NCBI RefSeq assembly: GCF_003609775.1
Contig: NZ_AP018050.1
Span: 496,001 to 560,000 of the forward strand
Direction: 5' to 3'
DNA from: Prevotella melaninogenica
GTDB lineage: Bacteria; Bacteroidota; Bacteroidia; Bacteroidales; Bacteroidaceae
Length of the DNA stretch: 64,000 nt
The notes beneath the pieces were generated by a model that saw only the letters and a program-made list of their open reading frames with translations, was not told where the DNA came from and searched no databases. Positions 36,301-45,252 of the stretch are shown in pieces (position 1 is the first letter of the stretch; every line of letters starts with the position of its first letter). A program made the position numbers and the translations under genes.

Positions 36301-36435
36301 GAGTGTGACTTCGTTATCAACAACCTCTTCACTATCGACAGCGCAAAGTACTTCGACCCAGAGCAGGCTTGGTTCAATGGTGCGGCTTATCCAATCCCAA
36401 CCACCTATTCATTGCAGATGTACTTTAGATTCTAA
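33325..36435 (+). CDS. SusC-like TonB-dependent outer membrane transporter (PUL 1)
   Basis: 1036 aa. Signal peptide MRRTLYVLCLMVALLTHAGYAYSQ, then a carboxypeptidase-regulatory-like domain (VAGVILDDTGEPCIGATVRV), a TonB box region (AIDEVVVTG), a plug domain with VLIDGIEGRLNDID and SISVLKDAAATAVYGVRGANG, and a long beta-barrel ending in the aromatic LQMYFRF. SusC proteins form the outer membrane barrel capped by SusD and import oligosaccharides using TonB energy. susD follows after 29 bp. Confidence 0.95.
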   Translation: MRRTLYVLCLMVALLTHAGYAYSQDNGTAKQFSVAGVILDDTGEPCIGATVRVKNEPGVGTISDVDGKFAIKVKPGATLMFEYVGMETIQRTILKDEPSLSVKFKVAKTNAIDEVVVTGLVSQKKVSVVGAVSTINMEELRTPGTSLVNMIGGRMPGVITMQVSGEPGQNLSNFWVRGVSTFGAGAGALVLIDGIEGRLNDIDVDDVESISVLKDAAATAVYGVRGANGVVLVTTKRGSKEKIQITARATVKLSQIKRLPEYLSSYDYARLANEARAMSGESDLYTPIQLDIIKNNLDPELYPNVNWIDQIMKKTSLQENYYASARGGGDVAQYFVSLGYRHEGAAYKQKENQFHRPLSYDQLTYRANINMNLTKRSELYFGVDGSISNHTTPGGKNTNQVWSDVLQLNPLMFPVTYADGTLPTYGQSDLISPFAALNYQGYNSSDYSRNMITLKFTHRFGGILKGLVGSVQAVNDRTAGFSERRFVSPDYYRATGRTATGDLIKTLRSKQQDMRYSSNNDSWRKYYMEAKLDYNTSFGAHNLGALLFYYMEDAKGSEWGNGDALGIAAIAKRRQNVSGRLSWGYNSTYFVDANFGYTGSDLFPKGERFGFFPSVAVGWAPTSYKWVQKHLPFVNFFKIRGSYGLAGNDNIANTRFPYLTIINNHAGTTWGYTGQGIVEKQQGADNLKWEVAKKLNVGVDANFFNDAIKVTVDFFRDTRDHIFQDRVTLPEFAGMVTYPKSNVGRMHSFGSDGNISYFHKINKEMNFTVRANYTWSQNIVDYFEENKLAYDYQSVTGMPYGVLRGYVSEGLFKDEADIRQSPDQTAAFGVVRPGDIKYRDVNGDGVINKDDRVPLSYGNNVPRVMFGLGGEFNYKDFTVSLLFKGNTGVNYYRVGMGHDAGWIPFYNGEMGNVLKMVNNPKNRWIPSWYSGDPSTENPNAMFPRLSYGSNNNNSQLSTFWKQNGSFLRFQELNFRYVFRHRKWLRAAGLSALECDFVINNLFTIDSAKYFDPEQAWFNGAAYPIPTTYSLQMYFRF

Positions 36436-36464
36436 GGTTTCACCTCTTAATTAAGATTGTAATA

Positions 36465-38495
36465 ATGAAAAAACATATTTTAGCTTTGGGCGCTGTTGCA
36501 GCTCTGTTCTCAGGCATGACATTCACATCATGTAACTTCCTGGATCAGGACGACAACTTTAATGCTATCTTCAAGGAGGACTCTGTCTTCCACTCTGCCC
36601 AGAATGCAAATGGCTACCTCTATGCTACACCAACGATGTTCCCATCAGCTGGTAACATCTGGGGTAACTCATGGACTCCGGGTGAGACAGCGTCAGACGA
36701 GATCTGTGTACGCTGGCAGACTAACGAGTTCTGGGGTGCAAAGTTCTCTGTAGGTAATGTAAATGCAGAAAACGTTCCTAACTGGGGTTATTGGTACCAG
36801 ATGTACAAGATCATCAGACGATGCAACCTCATGTTATCGAAGGTTGACAAGATTGGTGATATGTCTTCTAATGATAAGGCAGACTATAAGGCAATGGTTC
36901 ACTTCATCCGTGGTTATGCTTACTACGTATTGTTGCAGAACTGGGGTCCTTGTCTCATTGTTGGTGACGAGGTTGTATCAACCAGTGAGCCAGCTGAGTA
37001 CTATGATCGCGAGCGTGCAACAATGGATGAGTCAATCGACTATATCTGTAATGAGTTTGCACAGTCACTCCCGGGTTTGAAACGTCCAAGCGAGCAGTCA
37101 ACTGCTTACTTCGGTCGTCCAACAAAGGGTACTGCGTTGGCACTTATCGCACGTCTTCGCCTTATTCAGGCTTCACCAACTTTCAATGGTGGTACTTATG
37201 CAAAGCGTTGCTTTGGTGAATGGAAGCGTAAGAGTGATGGTAAGTATTATGTAAATCAGGATTATGATGCTAAGCGTTGGGCTGTAGCTGCAGCTGCAGC
37301 TAAGCAGGTAATCGACCTCAACTACTATACACTCTTCACAGTTGATGCTGATAAGGATAATCCATATCCACTCGACGCATCGGTTCCAACAGCTAAGTTC
37401 CCTGATGGTGCAGGCGGTATCGACCCATATCACTCATTTGCTGATATGTTCAATGGTGAGGGTACAGCAAAGGTGAACAGAGAGCTTATCTGGGCTGATG
37501 AATACTCAGGTCCTGTAATGAACTATAGCCGCCACTCATTCCCTGTGAACTATGGTGGATGGGGTGGTATGTCAGTTCCACAGCGTGTAATCGACTGCTT
37601 CCTGATGAAGGATGGTAAGAAGCCAGCAGAGTCTCCACTCTATGAGGCTGACTTGACCAAGCATGTGACACAGAAGAAGTCTATCGGTGATTGTGATATG
37701 GCAAATGGTACACCATTGGCTTACATGAACCGTTCAGCTCGCTTCTATGCAAGTATCGGTTTCCCAGGTCGTATCTGGAAGATGAACTCTACTACCGATG
37801 GTAGTTTTAACAACCAGACATTCTGGTACTCTATTGATGATTCTAAGGCTGGTAAGAACGCAGCTGGTAACAACCCTAACGACTACTGTATCAGTGGTTA
37901 CGTGCCATTCAAGTACATCCACCCAGATGATTCTTGGCATGGTAAGGATGGTGCTGCTGTTATTCCTAAGCCATTCCCAATCATCCGTTATGCTGAAATC
38001 TTGTTGGCTTATTGTGAGGCTGCTAACCATGTTCAGGGTGCTGAAACCGTGAAGACATGGGATGGTAGTGGTAGACTTGTTGATGTTGCCGTAACTCGTG
38101 ATGAGGCTGCTATGGCACGTTACTTCAATATGATTCGTTATCGTGTTGGTCTTCCGGGCGTTGAAGCTGCAACACTCAGCTCAGAGAATGCTTTCGATGA
38201 GGTAATCAAGAACGAGCGTCAGGTTGAGCTCTTCAATGAAGGTCACCGCTACTTCGATACACGTCGTTGGGGTACTTACTTCACCGAGGACGCTAACAGC
38301 TCTAACTGGCGTGGCCTCGATGTTTACAGCGAGAAGAAGGGTAACAACGATGGTCCATTCTTCAACCTCGTAACCATCAACGAGCAGAATATTCGCGACC
38401 GTAAGGCTCTCCCACGTATGGTATTCCTCCCACTCCAGCATCGTGAGTTGGTGAAGAGTCCTAAGATGGATCAGAATCCGGGTTGGGATCGTTAA
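36465..38495 (+). CDS. SusD/RagB-family glycan-binding lipoprotein (PUL 1)
   Basis: 676 aa. Lipoprotein signal MKKHILALGAVAALFSGMTFTSC, then NFLDQDDN typical of SusD starts. TPR-like helices follow (MYKIIRRCNLMLSKVDK, HFIRGYAYYVLLQNWG), then a PFPIIRYAEILLAYCEAAN helix and the C-terminal ERQVELFNEGHRYFDTRRW signature. It is longer than many SusDs because of inserted loops. It pairs with the SusC encoded just upstream. Confidence 0.95.
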   Translation: MKKHILALGAVAALFSGMTFTSCNFLDQDDNFNAIFKEDSVFHSAQNANGYLYATPTMFPSAGNIWGNSWTPGETASDEICVRWQTNEFWGAKFSVGNVNAENVPNWGYWYQMYKIIRRCNLMLSKVDKIGDMSSNDKADYKAMVHFIRGYAYYVLLQNWGPCLIVGDEVVSTSEPAEYYDRERATMDESIDYICNEFAQSLPGLKRPSEQSTAYFGRPTKGTALALIARLRLIQASPTFNGGTYAKRCFGEWKRKSDGKYYVNQDYDAKRWAVAAAAAKQVIDLNYYTLFTVDADKDNPYPLDASVPTAKFPDGAGGIDPYHSFADMFNGEGTAKVNRELIWADEYSGPVMNYSRHSFPVNYGGWGGMSVPQRVIDCFLMKDGKKPAESPLYEADLTKHVTQKKSIGDCDMANGTPLAYMNRSARFYASIGFPGRIWKMNSTTDGSFNNQTFWYSIDDSKAGKNAAGNNPNDYCISGYVPFKYIHPDDSWHGKDGAAVIPKPFPIIRYAEILLAYCEAANHVQGAETVKTWDGSGRLVDVAVTRDEAAMARYFNMIRYRVGLPGVEAATLSSENAFDEVIKNERQVELFNEGHRYFDTRRWGTYFTEDANSSNWRGLDVYSEKKGNNDGPFFNLVTINEQNIRDRKALPRMVFLPLQHRELVKSPKMDQNPGWDR

Positions 38496-38518
38496 TAACG
38501 TTAATATTGTAACTATTT

Positions 38519-39577
38519 ATGAAAAAATACAAGTATATTTTAGGATGTGCCTTGGCTGCTGTAGCATTGTCATCATGTAACAATTATGACTTTGAGCAGA
38601 ACTTCTATCCTCACAAGGTAGGATTGATGGCAGGTTCCAATCGTATCTATGATCGTACCACGGTAGAGCTTTCTGCCGTGGAGAACGGTACGGCTTCTAT
38701 TAAGTTGGTAGCAAATCTGAGTGGTTCACAGATGGCTGACCGTGACTATCACGTGACTATTGCTCATGATGATTCACTCTTCAATGCTTATAACAAGTCT
38801 AACTTCGATATTGATAGCACAAAGTTTGCGCGTCTTCTTCCACAGAACTGCTATGAGGATCCTGCTATGGCGGGTACTATCCCATCTGGTTCAAACAAGT
38901 GCCTCTTTGATATCAAGTTGAAGAACCTCGGTACCTTGTCACCAGACAGTACTTATTTCCTCAACTACAAGATTGTTAGCCACGATGCAAGTGCACTCGC
39001 AACTGACAATAACAAGTTAGGTGTTAAGTTGGATCATGTCTTGATTAAGGTGACATGGAAGAACGCTTATGGTTCAACTGCTGAGGGTTGGAACTATCAG
39101 TTGGTATCTTCACAGGTTACTAACCTTGAGACAAAGTCAACTACTCGTCCAACCAATACGGTTCGTGCCTTCCCTATCGCCGCTAACGCTGTTCGTTTCC
39201 TTGCTGGTGACGAGAAGTGGGATAACTACGAAAAGGCACTCCATGACATCAATGTCAAGAGTATCGTTGCTACTATCGGTTCGCAGACTGTTACGAATCC
39301 TTCGGCTTACAACGTAACGCTGAAGCCTTTCAAGCAGGATTCACTTGAGGTAGAGATGCTGACTCCAGTTGGTGAGTATAACAATACATTCTTGCTTAAC
39401 GAGTTAGGTGGTAGTGCATCTTCTAACGCTACTCATTTCAAGGAGTTCCGTCTTCACTATCGTTATCGCGTGATGAAGAACGCTAAGCAGAACGATGGTA
39501 CTTGGAAGGCTGGTCCATGGAAGGAAGTGATGACCAAGATGCGTTATCAGTATAATCCAAGAGCAGATAAACTTTAA
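38519..39577 (+). CDS. DUF1735/DUF4361-like surface lipoprotein (352 aa)
   Basis: Lipoprotein signal MKKYKYILGCALAAVALSSC. The N-terminal half has the DUF1735 pattern (YPHKVGLMAGSNRIYDRTTV, then LVANLSGSQMADRDYHVTI, then LFNAYNKSNF), and the C-terminal part resembles DUF4361 and ends in basic YQYNPRADKL. Proteins of this type follow susD in many host-glycan PULs and act as surface glycan-binding proteins. Spacing is 23 bp after susD and 19 bp before the next gene. Confidence 0.82.
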   Translation: MKKYKYILGCALAAVALSSCNNYDFEQNFYPHKVGLMAGSNRIYDRTTVELSAVENGTASIKLVANLSGSQMADRDYHVTIAHDDSLFNAYNKSNFDIDSTKFARLLPQNCYEDPAMAGTIPSGSNKCLFDIKLKNLGTLSPDSTYFLNYKIVSHDASALATDNNKLGVKLDHVLIKVTWKNAYGSTAEGWNYQLVSSQVTNLETKSTTRPTNTVRAFPIAANAVRFLAGDEKWDNYEKALHDINVKSIVATIGSQTVTNPSAYNVTLKPFKQDSLEVEMLTPVGEYNNTFLLNELGGSASSNATHFKEFRLHYRYRVMKNAKQNDGTWKAGPWKEVMTKMRYQYNPRADKL

Positions 39578-39596
39578 CGATAAACAACTACGAATA

Positions 39597-41402
39597 ATGA
39601 AACTTAAGATTAATTTCCTATTCATATTGTCAGTACTCTTCGTGGGTACCTTAGGACTCGCATCTTGTGCAGCTGACTATGACACCGACTTTACTGGCAA
39701 GGAACTTGAAGTTCCTCATTCTTCTCAGCGAATGATCTCATTCAATAAGGAGGGTGGCGAGCATCAGATTGTTGTTGAGACCAACGTTCCTCTCGATGAG
39801 TGGAAGGCTGTGAGCAATGCTGAATGGCTTACTATCACTAAGAATGCCGATGGTAAGGGTGTAACTGTTAAGGCACCAGCTTACGATGGCTTCAAGGCTC
39901 GTGAGGCTAAGATTACTATCTCTTATGGTGAGCGTGCTTCATACGATATCAAGGTGTCACAGATGGGTCTTGAGAGTGTGCTCCGTATTCCTGAGGAGAA
40001 TCCATTCTTCAACCGTGAGGGTACTTTCTATTCGCTGCTTGAAAGCAACGTGACAAGTATCGACGTACCAGTTGAGACCAACCTCAACCTTGACAACATC
40101 GTTATCCCTGACACTGTGTCTTTCGTTCGTTTGGATGCAAGCAAGACAGTGAAGGACAATGGTATCGTTAAGCTCCACTTCGACATGGATGCTAACACAA
40201 GCGGTGAGACACGTTACTGTACAGTTCGTTTGAAGAGTTCTGACAACTGGGATGCTTCTATCGAGTATGTTATCGAGCAGTCGGCTAAGGGTTATAAGGT
40301 TCGTCCTATCTATCCAATGGCATCTAAGCAGGCTTCTGTTGAGATGGTCGACCTCGGTCGCACTTATCGTATCCCATTCCAGCGTGCAGCCTCTGATGGT
40401 AACTATGAGATTATTATCCCAGACGAAGCTAAGGACTGGTTGTCTACAACTAAGAAGTTCATCTCTGGTTCTGAGGTAGTCTTCACTGCAACCCTCAATA
40501 CTACTGACAATGCTCGTTCTTGTGACGTGGTTTGCAAGCCTTCTAATGGAAACGCACAGCCATTCATTATCCACGTATCACAGCAGCCATTCCAGGATAT
40601 CGTTCCTACGGGTGTGAACGACTTGAACGTAACTCCGGGTAAGGGTCAGTTCAATGTTACATGGAAGGCACCAGACGATGTGAACTATGAGAAGGTTATC
40701 GTTAGAGCAAAGAGCAATATGGCTGGCGTTCCTGAGTCAGTGAAGGAGGTTGCTGCAACTGAGACATCTTGTGTACTCAATGATGTATTCAACTTCGCAG
40801 GCAACTACACTATCACCGTAACAACTCAGGGTCTCAGAGGTAAGAACACTAATGCTCCAGCAACAGCAACAGCTCAGGCTAACGAGTGGTCAGAGGCTGT
40901 TGAGATTCCTCTCACTGCAAGCATGGTTTCTTCTAACTCAATGCAGGCAGGTCACGAGATTGGTTCTGCTGTTGATGGTAACAAGACAACCTACTTCCAG
41001 ACAAAGAGTAATGGTAGCACAAGCGACCCACGTCCTTACATCGACATCACTTTGAACGAGGGTATCAACGGTACTTTCTATCTTGCATTCGATGAGAACA
41101 AGGTGACAACTAATGACCGCAACCCTAAGCGAGTTAATATCTATGCTTCTGCTGATGTTATCACAGCTGCTACTCCAGTAGCAACTCACGTAACTTATCG
41201 CTCTGCTAATGCAGTGAGTGAGCCACTTTCTTACACAAAGACAAATGGTGCAACAATCACTCATATCCGCTTTGAACCAACAGAGCGCAAGAACGCTACA
41301 AAGATCAACAATGGTGGCGGTTCTTATTACTGGTACCTCGCTGAACTTCACCTCTATGTTTACCACGATGAGGCTTGGAAGAAGGAGCAGTTAGGTCTCT
41401 AA
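39597..41402 (+). CDS. BACON, FN3 and F5/8C-type lipoprotein (601 aa), surface glycan-binding
   Basis: Lipoprotein signal MKLKINFLFILSVLFVGTLGLASC. The BACON pattern is visible near residues 40-120 (GGEHQIVVETNVPLDEWKAV, NAEWLTITKN, ITISYGERASYDIKVSQMG), with further beta domains to about 335. An FN3 domain follows (TPGKGQFNVTWKAPDDVNYE) and a C-terminal F5/8C-like module (MVSSNSMQAGHEIGSAVDGN, PYIDITLNEG). BACON domains are linked to mucin binding in Bacteroides. It is the last gene of the operon and probably a surface binding protein. Confidence 0.82.
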   Translation: MKLKINFLFILSVLFVGTLGLASCAADYDTDFTGKELEVPHSSQRMISFNKEGGEHQIVVETNVPLDEWKAVSNAEWLTITKNADGKGVTVKAPAYDGFKAREAKITISYGERASYDIKVSQMGLESVLRIPEENPFFNREGTFYSLLESNVTSIDVPVETNLNLDNIVIPDTVSFVRLDASKTVKDNGIVKLHFDMDANTSGETRYCTVRLKSSDNWDASIEYVIEQSAKGYKVRPIYPMASKQASVEMVDLGRTYRIPFQRAASDGNYEIIIPDEAKDWLSTTKKFISGSEVVFTATLNTTDNARSCDVVCKPSNGNAQPFIIHVSQQPFQDIVPTGVNDLNVTPGKGQFNVTWKAPDDVNYEKVIVRAKSNMAGVPESVKEVAATETSCVLNDVFNFAGNYTITVTTQGLRGKNTNAPATATAQANEWSEAVEIPLTASMVSSNSMQAGHEIGSAVDGNKTTYFQTKSNGSTSDPRPYIDITLNEGINGTFYLAFDENKVTTNDRNPKRVNIYASADVITAATPVATHVTYRSANAVSEPLSYTKTNGATITHIRFEPTERKNATKINNGGGSYYWYLAELHLYVYHDEAWKKEQLGL

Positions 41403-41495
41403 TTCCCTATATCCCAACCTGCTGGCATAGGTCGCCCCTATGCCAGTGGGTTGTCTTCGTTAAAGTCCTATCGGTTCGTTAAATTTTAAGCTTTT

Positions 41496-41529
41496 TTTGT
41501 ATAATTATCAATTAGATTGATTATCTTTG
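41496..41529 (+). promoter_or_regulatory. Candidate promoter of the M60-like peptidase gene
   Basis: TTTG at 41496-41499 and TATCTTTG at 41522-41529 (22-nt spacer) fit the Bacteroidetes promoter form loosely. This leaves a ~280-nt untranslated leader that contains GCAC hairpins, long enough for post-transcriptional control. Confidence 0.55.
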
Positions 41530-41677
41530 CAACCTGAAAATAGTAGATTACGTCATGTTATGAAGACTAACACGATGCTGATAAGAAGATAAAAGGCGTT
41601 AGAAATCAATATAATTAATAAGACTTACGAGCATTGTAGTCTAATGACTGATTTAACTTTAATACGATATAAGTAAT

Positions 41678-41738
41678 GTTCGAAGGCTTAGCACGGAGTG
41701 TGCGGAGGCTTAGCACCATTGGTGCGGGACGTCCACAC
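41678..41738 (+). repeat. GCAC-hairpin repeats in the M60 leader
   Basis: Two adjacent blocks, CGAAGGCTTAGCACGGAGTG and GGAGGCTTAGCACCATTGG, each fold into a GCAC...GTGC hairpin, with GGGACGTCC after. Similar to 6270-6330 and 57885-57955. Confidence 0.55.
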
Positions 41739-41816
41739 GATCTTAAAAGGACATGAATAAGAACCTGAACATTACCGAAGAAAACTTAAGAAAACAATTA
41801 TTTATTTTATACATTT

Positions 41817-44800
41817 ATGTTATTCGAAAGAATTTTACGCAATAAGTCTCTGATAGCGGCAATGGCATTGAACGCTATCATGCCAAGTGTTGCGAAGGCT
41901 TCTGCAGCTCCAACGGCTGAAGGAGAGAACCAGCAACTCAAAGCAGGAGTTTATTACATTGTCAATGACAAGCGTCAGGCAGGCACAGACCTCCACGTCT
42001 ATGTTGATGAGAATGGTTTGCACGGAAAGAATTACACTTCTCCTGCTGCAGACTTTGCCAATGTTTTTGTGCTTCATGCTAAGGGCGACAAGTACACCAT
42101 TCAGAGTTTGAAGGATGGTAAGTATGTGCAGAATGTCACTGCCAACAGTGTTCCTTACAAGACAGGCAACGATGCACACAAGTTCCAAATCGTTTATCAG
42201 ACACAGTCAAGTGGCACGGGTAAGTCTTACTTCAATATCTATAATGAGAGGGTAGGAGCAAACGATTTCTGCTGGCACCTTGATGGTCAGAGACACGTTG
42301 TACGTTGGTATCCTTTGAGAGACAACGGCAGGACAGCTCTCGGACCAAGTGAGTTCCGTCTCGACCCAGTGACCTCTCTCAGCAAGCAGCAGGTGCTCGA
42401 TCGTCTGGCTCAGTTGACAAAGGTTGTTGACCCACGTAAGGACTTGAATAAGTACTATCAGATTGTATCTGAGCCTTACGGCAGATCAATGCGTGAGGAC
42501 TATATTGTTGGTGAAGTGTCTACCGGCAGTTTCGTTGCAACTGACTATAGCTACTGTTGGAAGTTAGTGAAGTTGGGTAGCGGTCGTTATGCTTTCCAGA
42601 ATGCTGTTACAGGTAAGTATATCGCCCAGCAGAATGGTCAGACAAGCCGTTATTATACAACTGCTGAGGAGCAGGGCAATGGTTTCCAGTTCGACCTTAA
42701 TGAAAGCGACCCATACGCATTGGCTTTCGAGATGCTTGACGCTTACAACGTAGGTATTCACTGTGCTGAGAGTCAGGGCTATCATCCAGTAGGTTGGTAC
42801 AACAATAACGATGCTAATAAGTGGATCTTCAAGGAGGCTACTATCGATCAGGCAAAGCTTAGAGAGCAGCAGGCTTCTTACAAGGCACGTGTTGACTTGA
42901 CTAAGAATGTAGACAAATATGCTACAGCCGTTGCAAAGTATTTCACTAACAGCACAGCTACTGAGGTTACTGCTGATGTGAAGAATATGTCTGATGCTGA
43001 ATTGAAGGCAAAGATGAATGACGATAAGCTTCCACAGGGTTTGCAGAATGTTGTATTGAAGATTAAGAACCAGAGTTGGACAAGCTATACAAGTGGTCGT
43101 AACTGGGAGAAAGAGTTCCGTATCGCTGCTTACAAGCCTTATAGCGAGAATAACTATGATGCTTGGGCACGCTCAATGGGTATCGGCTACAACTATGGTA
43201 GCATGACCAACCCAACTGGTATCACTGCTCGTGATGGTGAGGACCTCTTTGTATTCCTTGGCGATGACATCCCACAGAATGCAACCGTACAGATTGAGTT
43301 GGTACCATTAGGTACACGTAGTGCAGGTAAGTACTATGACTTGAAGAAGGGATTGAACATCATCCTCAATCAGGGTGAGAACAACGTCTTCGTAAACTAT
43401 ATCGGTCGTACCTACAACAATGGTAAGTTCCTCAGAGATTATAAGGATATGAACATCCACATTGAGGGTGGTAAGGTGAATGGTTACTTCGACCTCACCA
43501 AGGGTCACACCAATGAGGATTGGAAGAAGATGCAGGCTGACGGTCTTGTTTGGGCTAAGGCTTTCAACATGAAGGGCGAACTGATTGTTATGCACATGCC
43601 AAGTGATGCTTGCAAGCAGTACACTCCTAATAACATGAAGGAACTTGTTGAAATCTGGAACAGCATCGTACAGCGTGAGGACGACCTCATGGGCTTCCGT
43701 GTTTCTAAGAAGGATAAGTGCAACAATGTTCTCAATGCTACTGCTGTTGACCATGGTTATATGTATGCTACAACGGGTGGTACTTATTATAACTACAACA
43801 CTTTGGGCGACGTACTCAACTACGACAAGATGAAGTGGGGTAATGGTACACTTTGGGGTCCTGCTCATGAATTCGGTCACAACCACCAGCAGCTGTTTAA
43901 TACTGCAGGTATGACTGAGATCTCTGTGAATATGTTCTCTAACATGATTATGTTTACTTCTGGTCGTGTAACCAGCCGTTCAGAGAGATGTTCTTACGAC
44001 GACGTTGACGGTAAGAGATATGACGGTGTTTGCGAGAGTGCAGTGTCAACTTACGCTGACCGCTTTGCTAAGAAGCAGATGTGGTTTGAATATGGTACAT
44101 GGGGTACAACTCAGATGTATTACAAGCTCTATCTGATGTTCCACGCTTCTGGTCTTGATGATCAGTTCTGGCACAAGTGTCTTGATTATCTCCGTAAGAA
44201 CCGCCTTGAGGGTCAGGGAACAGCCAACTGTCAGGGTCAGAAAGACTACTTGCTCTTTGCTAAGGCTTGTTCTTTTGCAGCTCAGCAGGACCTCTCAAGC
44301 TTCTTCGAGGCATGGGGCCACTTCTATAATGTGAACGGTTCTGTCATCGGTGACTACAGCAATACAACCATGTACACCACACAGGCACAGTGGATGGAGG
44401 CTAAGAGATTCATGCAGCAGTTCCCTAAGGGTCCTGCTAACAATATGATCTTCATCGACGACCATATCCGTCCTACTCCAGCTATCTATCCGGGTGCTGC
44501 TCCTGGCACAATGCGTGAGGACTTCAATGGTGCCGTACGTGTTGGTACTATGGGCGACTTCGGTTCATGGGATCAGTTCAAGAGAGACAGTCTCGGTCAG
44601 GGTTATGCTATCATCAAGTCTCAGACTGATGCTAATGGTAAGCGCACCTATACTATGGAGGCTAAGAACAGCCACGTTGTAGGTTTCAAGGTTTACAATA
44701 GCAAGGGTCAGCTTATCTACTTTGCTAACACCAAGACCTTCACTGTTCCTAAGAAGGTAATGGAGGAAGCACAGAACAATATCGTTATTAAGGTTTGCGG

Positions 44801-45002
44801 TTCAGATGGTTCTGAGGTTGATCCAGGCGTTGTTCCAACAGGTATCAAGACCTTCTCGGCTCAGGTTAACGATGGTAAGGTAGACGTTTATAGCATCTAT
44901 GGTGTCCTCGTTCGCAGCAAGGTTGACGCTGAGACAGCCCTCAACGGCTTACCTAACGGCGTTTACGTTGTTGGTGGTAAGAAGGTGGTAGTGGGTAAGT
45001 AG
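41817..45002 (+). CDS. M60-like (enhancin-type) zinc metallopeptidase, probable mucinase
   Basis: 1061 aa. The N-terminal MLFERILRNKSLIAAMALNAIMPSVAKA is a signal-type sequence. Trefoil/RICIN-like binding segments follow (GVYYIVNDKRQAGTDLHVYV, then a second near residue 205). The peptidase domain has the zinc motif HEFGH at residues 684-688 and a downstream Glu in MTEIS at about 701, as in gluzincins of the M60-like family (Bacteroides BT4244 type). These cut the protein backbone of O-glycosylated mucins. The C-terminus (VYSIYGVLVRSK, LPNGVYVVGGKKVVVG) is a T9SS sorting tail. It follows the SusCD operon with its own promoter. Confidence 0.9.
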   Translation: MLFERILRNKSLIAAMALNAIMPSVAKASAAPTAEGENQQLKAGVYYIVNDKRQAGTDLHVYVDENGLHGKNYTSPAADFANVFVLHAKGDKYTIQSLKDGKYVQNVTANSVPYKTGNDAHKFQIVYQTQSSGTGKSYFNIYNERVGANDFCWHLDGQRHVVRWYPLRDNGRTALGPSEFRLDPVTSLSKQQVLDRLAQLTKVVDPRKDLNKYYQIVSEPYGRSMREDYIVGEVSTGSFVATDYSYCWKLVKLGSGRYAFQNAVTGKYIAQQNGQTSRYYTTAEEQGNGFQFDLNESDPYALAFEMLDAYNVGIHCAESQGYHPVGWYNNNDANKWIFKEATIDQAKLREQQASYKARVDLTKNVDKYATAVAKYFTNSTATEVTADVKNMSDAELKAKMNDDKLPQGLQNVVLKIKNQSWTSYTSGRNWEKEFRIAAYKPYSENNYDAWARSMGIGYNYGSMTNPTGITARDGEDLFVFLGDDIPQNATVQIELVPLGTRSAGKYYDLKKGLNIILNQGENNVFVNYIGRTYNNGKFLRDYKDMNIHIEGGKVNGYFDLTKGHTNEDWKKMQADGLVWAKAFNMKGELIVMHMPSDACKQYTPNNMKELVEIWNSIVQREDDLMGFRVSKKDKCNNVLNATAVDHGYMYATTGGTYYNYNTLGDVLNYDKMKWGNGTLWGPAHEFGHNHQQLFNTAGMTEISVNMFSNMIMFTSGRVTSRSERCSYDDVDGKRYDGVCESAVSTYADRFAKKQMWFEYGTWGTTQMYYKLYLMFHASGLDDQFWHKCLDYLRKNRLEGQGTANCQGQKDYLLFAKACSFAAQQDLSSFFEAWGHFYNVNGSVIGDYSNTTMYTTQAQWMEAKRFMQQFPKGPANNMIFIDDHIRPTPAIYPGAAPGTMREDFNGAVRVGTMGDFGSWDQFKRDSLGQGYAIIKSQTDANGKRTYTMEAKNSHVVGFKVYNSKGQLIYFANTKTFTVPKKVMEEAQNNIVIKVCGSDGSEVDPGVVPTGIKTFSAQVNDGKVDVYSIYGVLVRSKVDAETALNGLPNGVYVVGGKKVVVGK

Positions 45003-45003
45003 T

Positions 45004-45058
45004 AGCCTCACCCCCAACCCCTCTCCGAATGGAGAGGGGCGTGAAATGTGAGATACCC
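45004..45058. repeat. REP-like hairpin after the M60 gene
   Basis: CCCCTCTCC-GAAT-GGAGAGGGG at 45018-45039, tail CGTGAAATGTGAGATACCCC. It starts at the stop codon. Confidence 0.75.
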
Positions 45059-45065
45059 CAATAGA

Positions 45066-45107
45066 AAAAAGACAGAGTAACAGTTTTGCTTGTTACTCTG
45101 TCTTTTT
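45066..45107. terminator. Strong bidirectional terminator sharing the array core
   Basis: A perfect 17-bp stem AAAAAGACAGAGTAACA / TGTTACTCTGTCTTTTT with an 8-nt loop and T run. The arm TGTTACTCTGTCTTTT is the same core as in the tandem arrays at 24.3-24.8 and 48.4 kb. Confidence 0.8.
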
Positions 45108-45153
45108 GTTTTGTGGTCTAATGACCGATTTGGGATGATTCATTTTATACCTT

Positions 45154-45231
45154 CTAACTATTCTTCTTTTTGCGTTTCAATGCAAAATAGAAATTGAAAC
45201 CATCGAAATAAAATGTTACTCTCTTTGGCAT
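45154..45231 (-). pseudogene. Truncated NYN-domain gene (first 25 codons)
   Basis: Begins MPKRVTFYFDGFNFYFALKR and stops five codons later. The YFDGFNFY stretch is the hallmark first strand of NYN/DUF88 (PIN-like) RNase proteins. The rest is missing: about 20 bp beyond the stop the sequence joins the end of a repeat that also terminates the 198-bp element at 7873-8070 (CTAATGACCGATT). The promoter and hairpin leader upstream remain intact. Non-functional as a nuclease. Confidence 0.7.
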
Positions 45232-45252
45232 AGTATGTAGATTAAATAAAAA

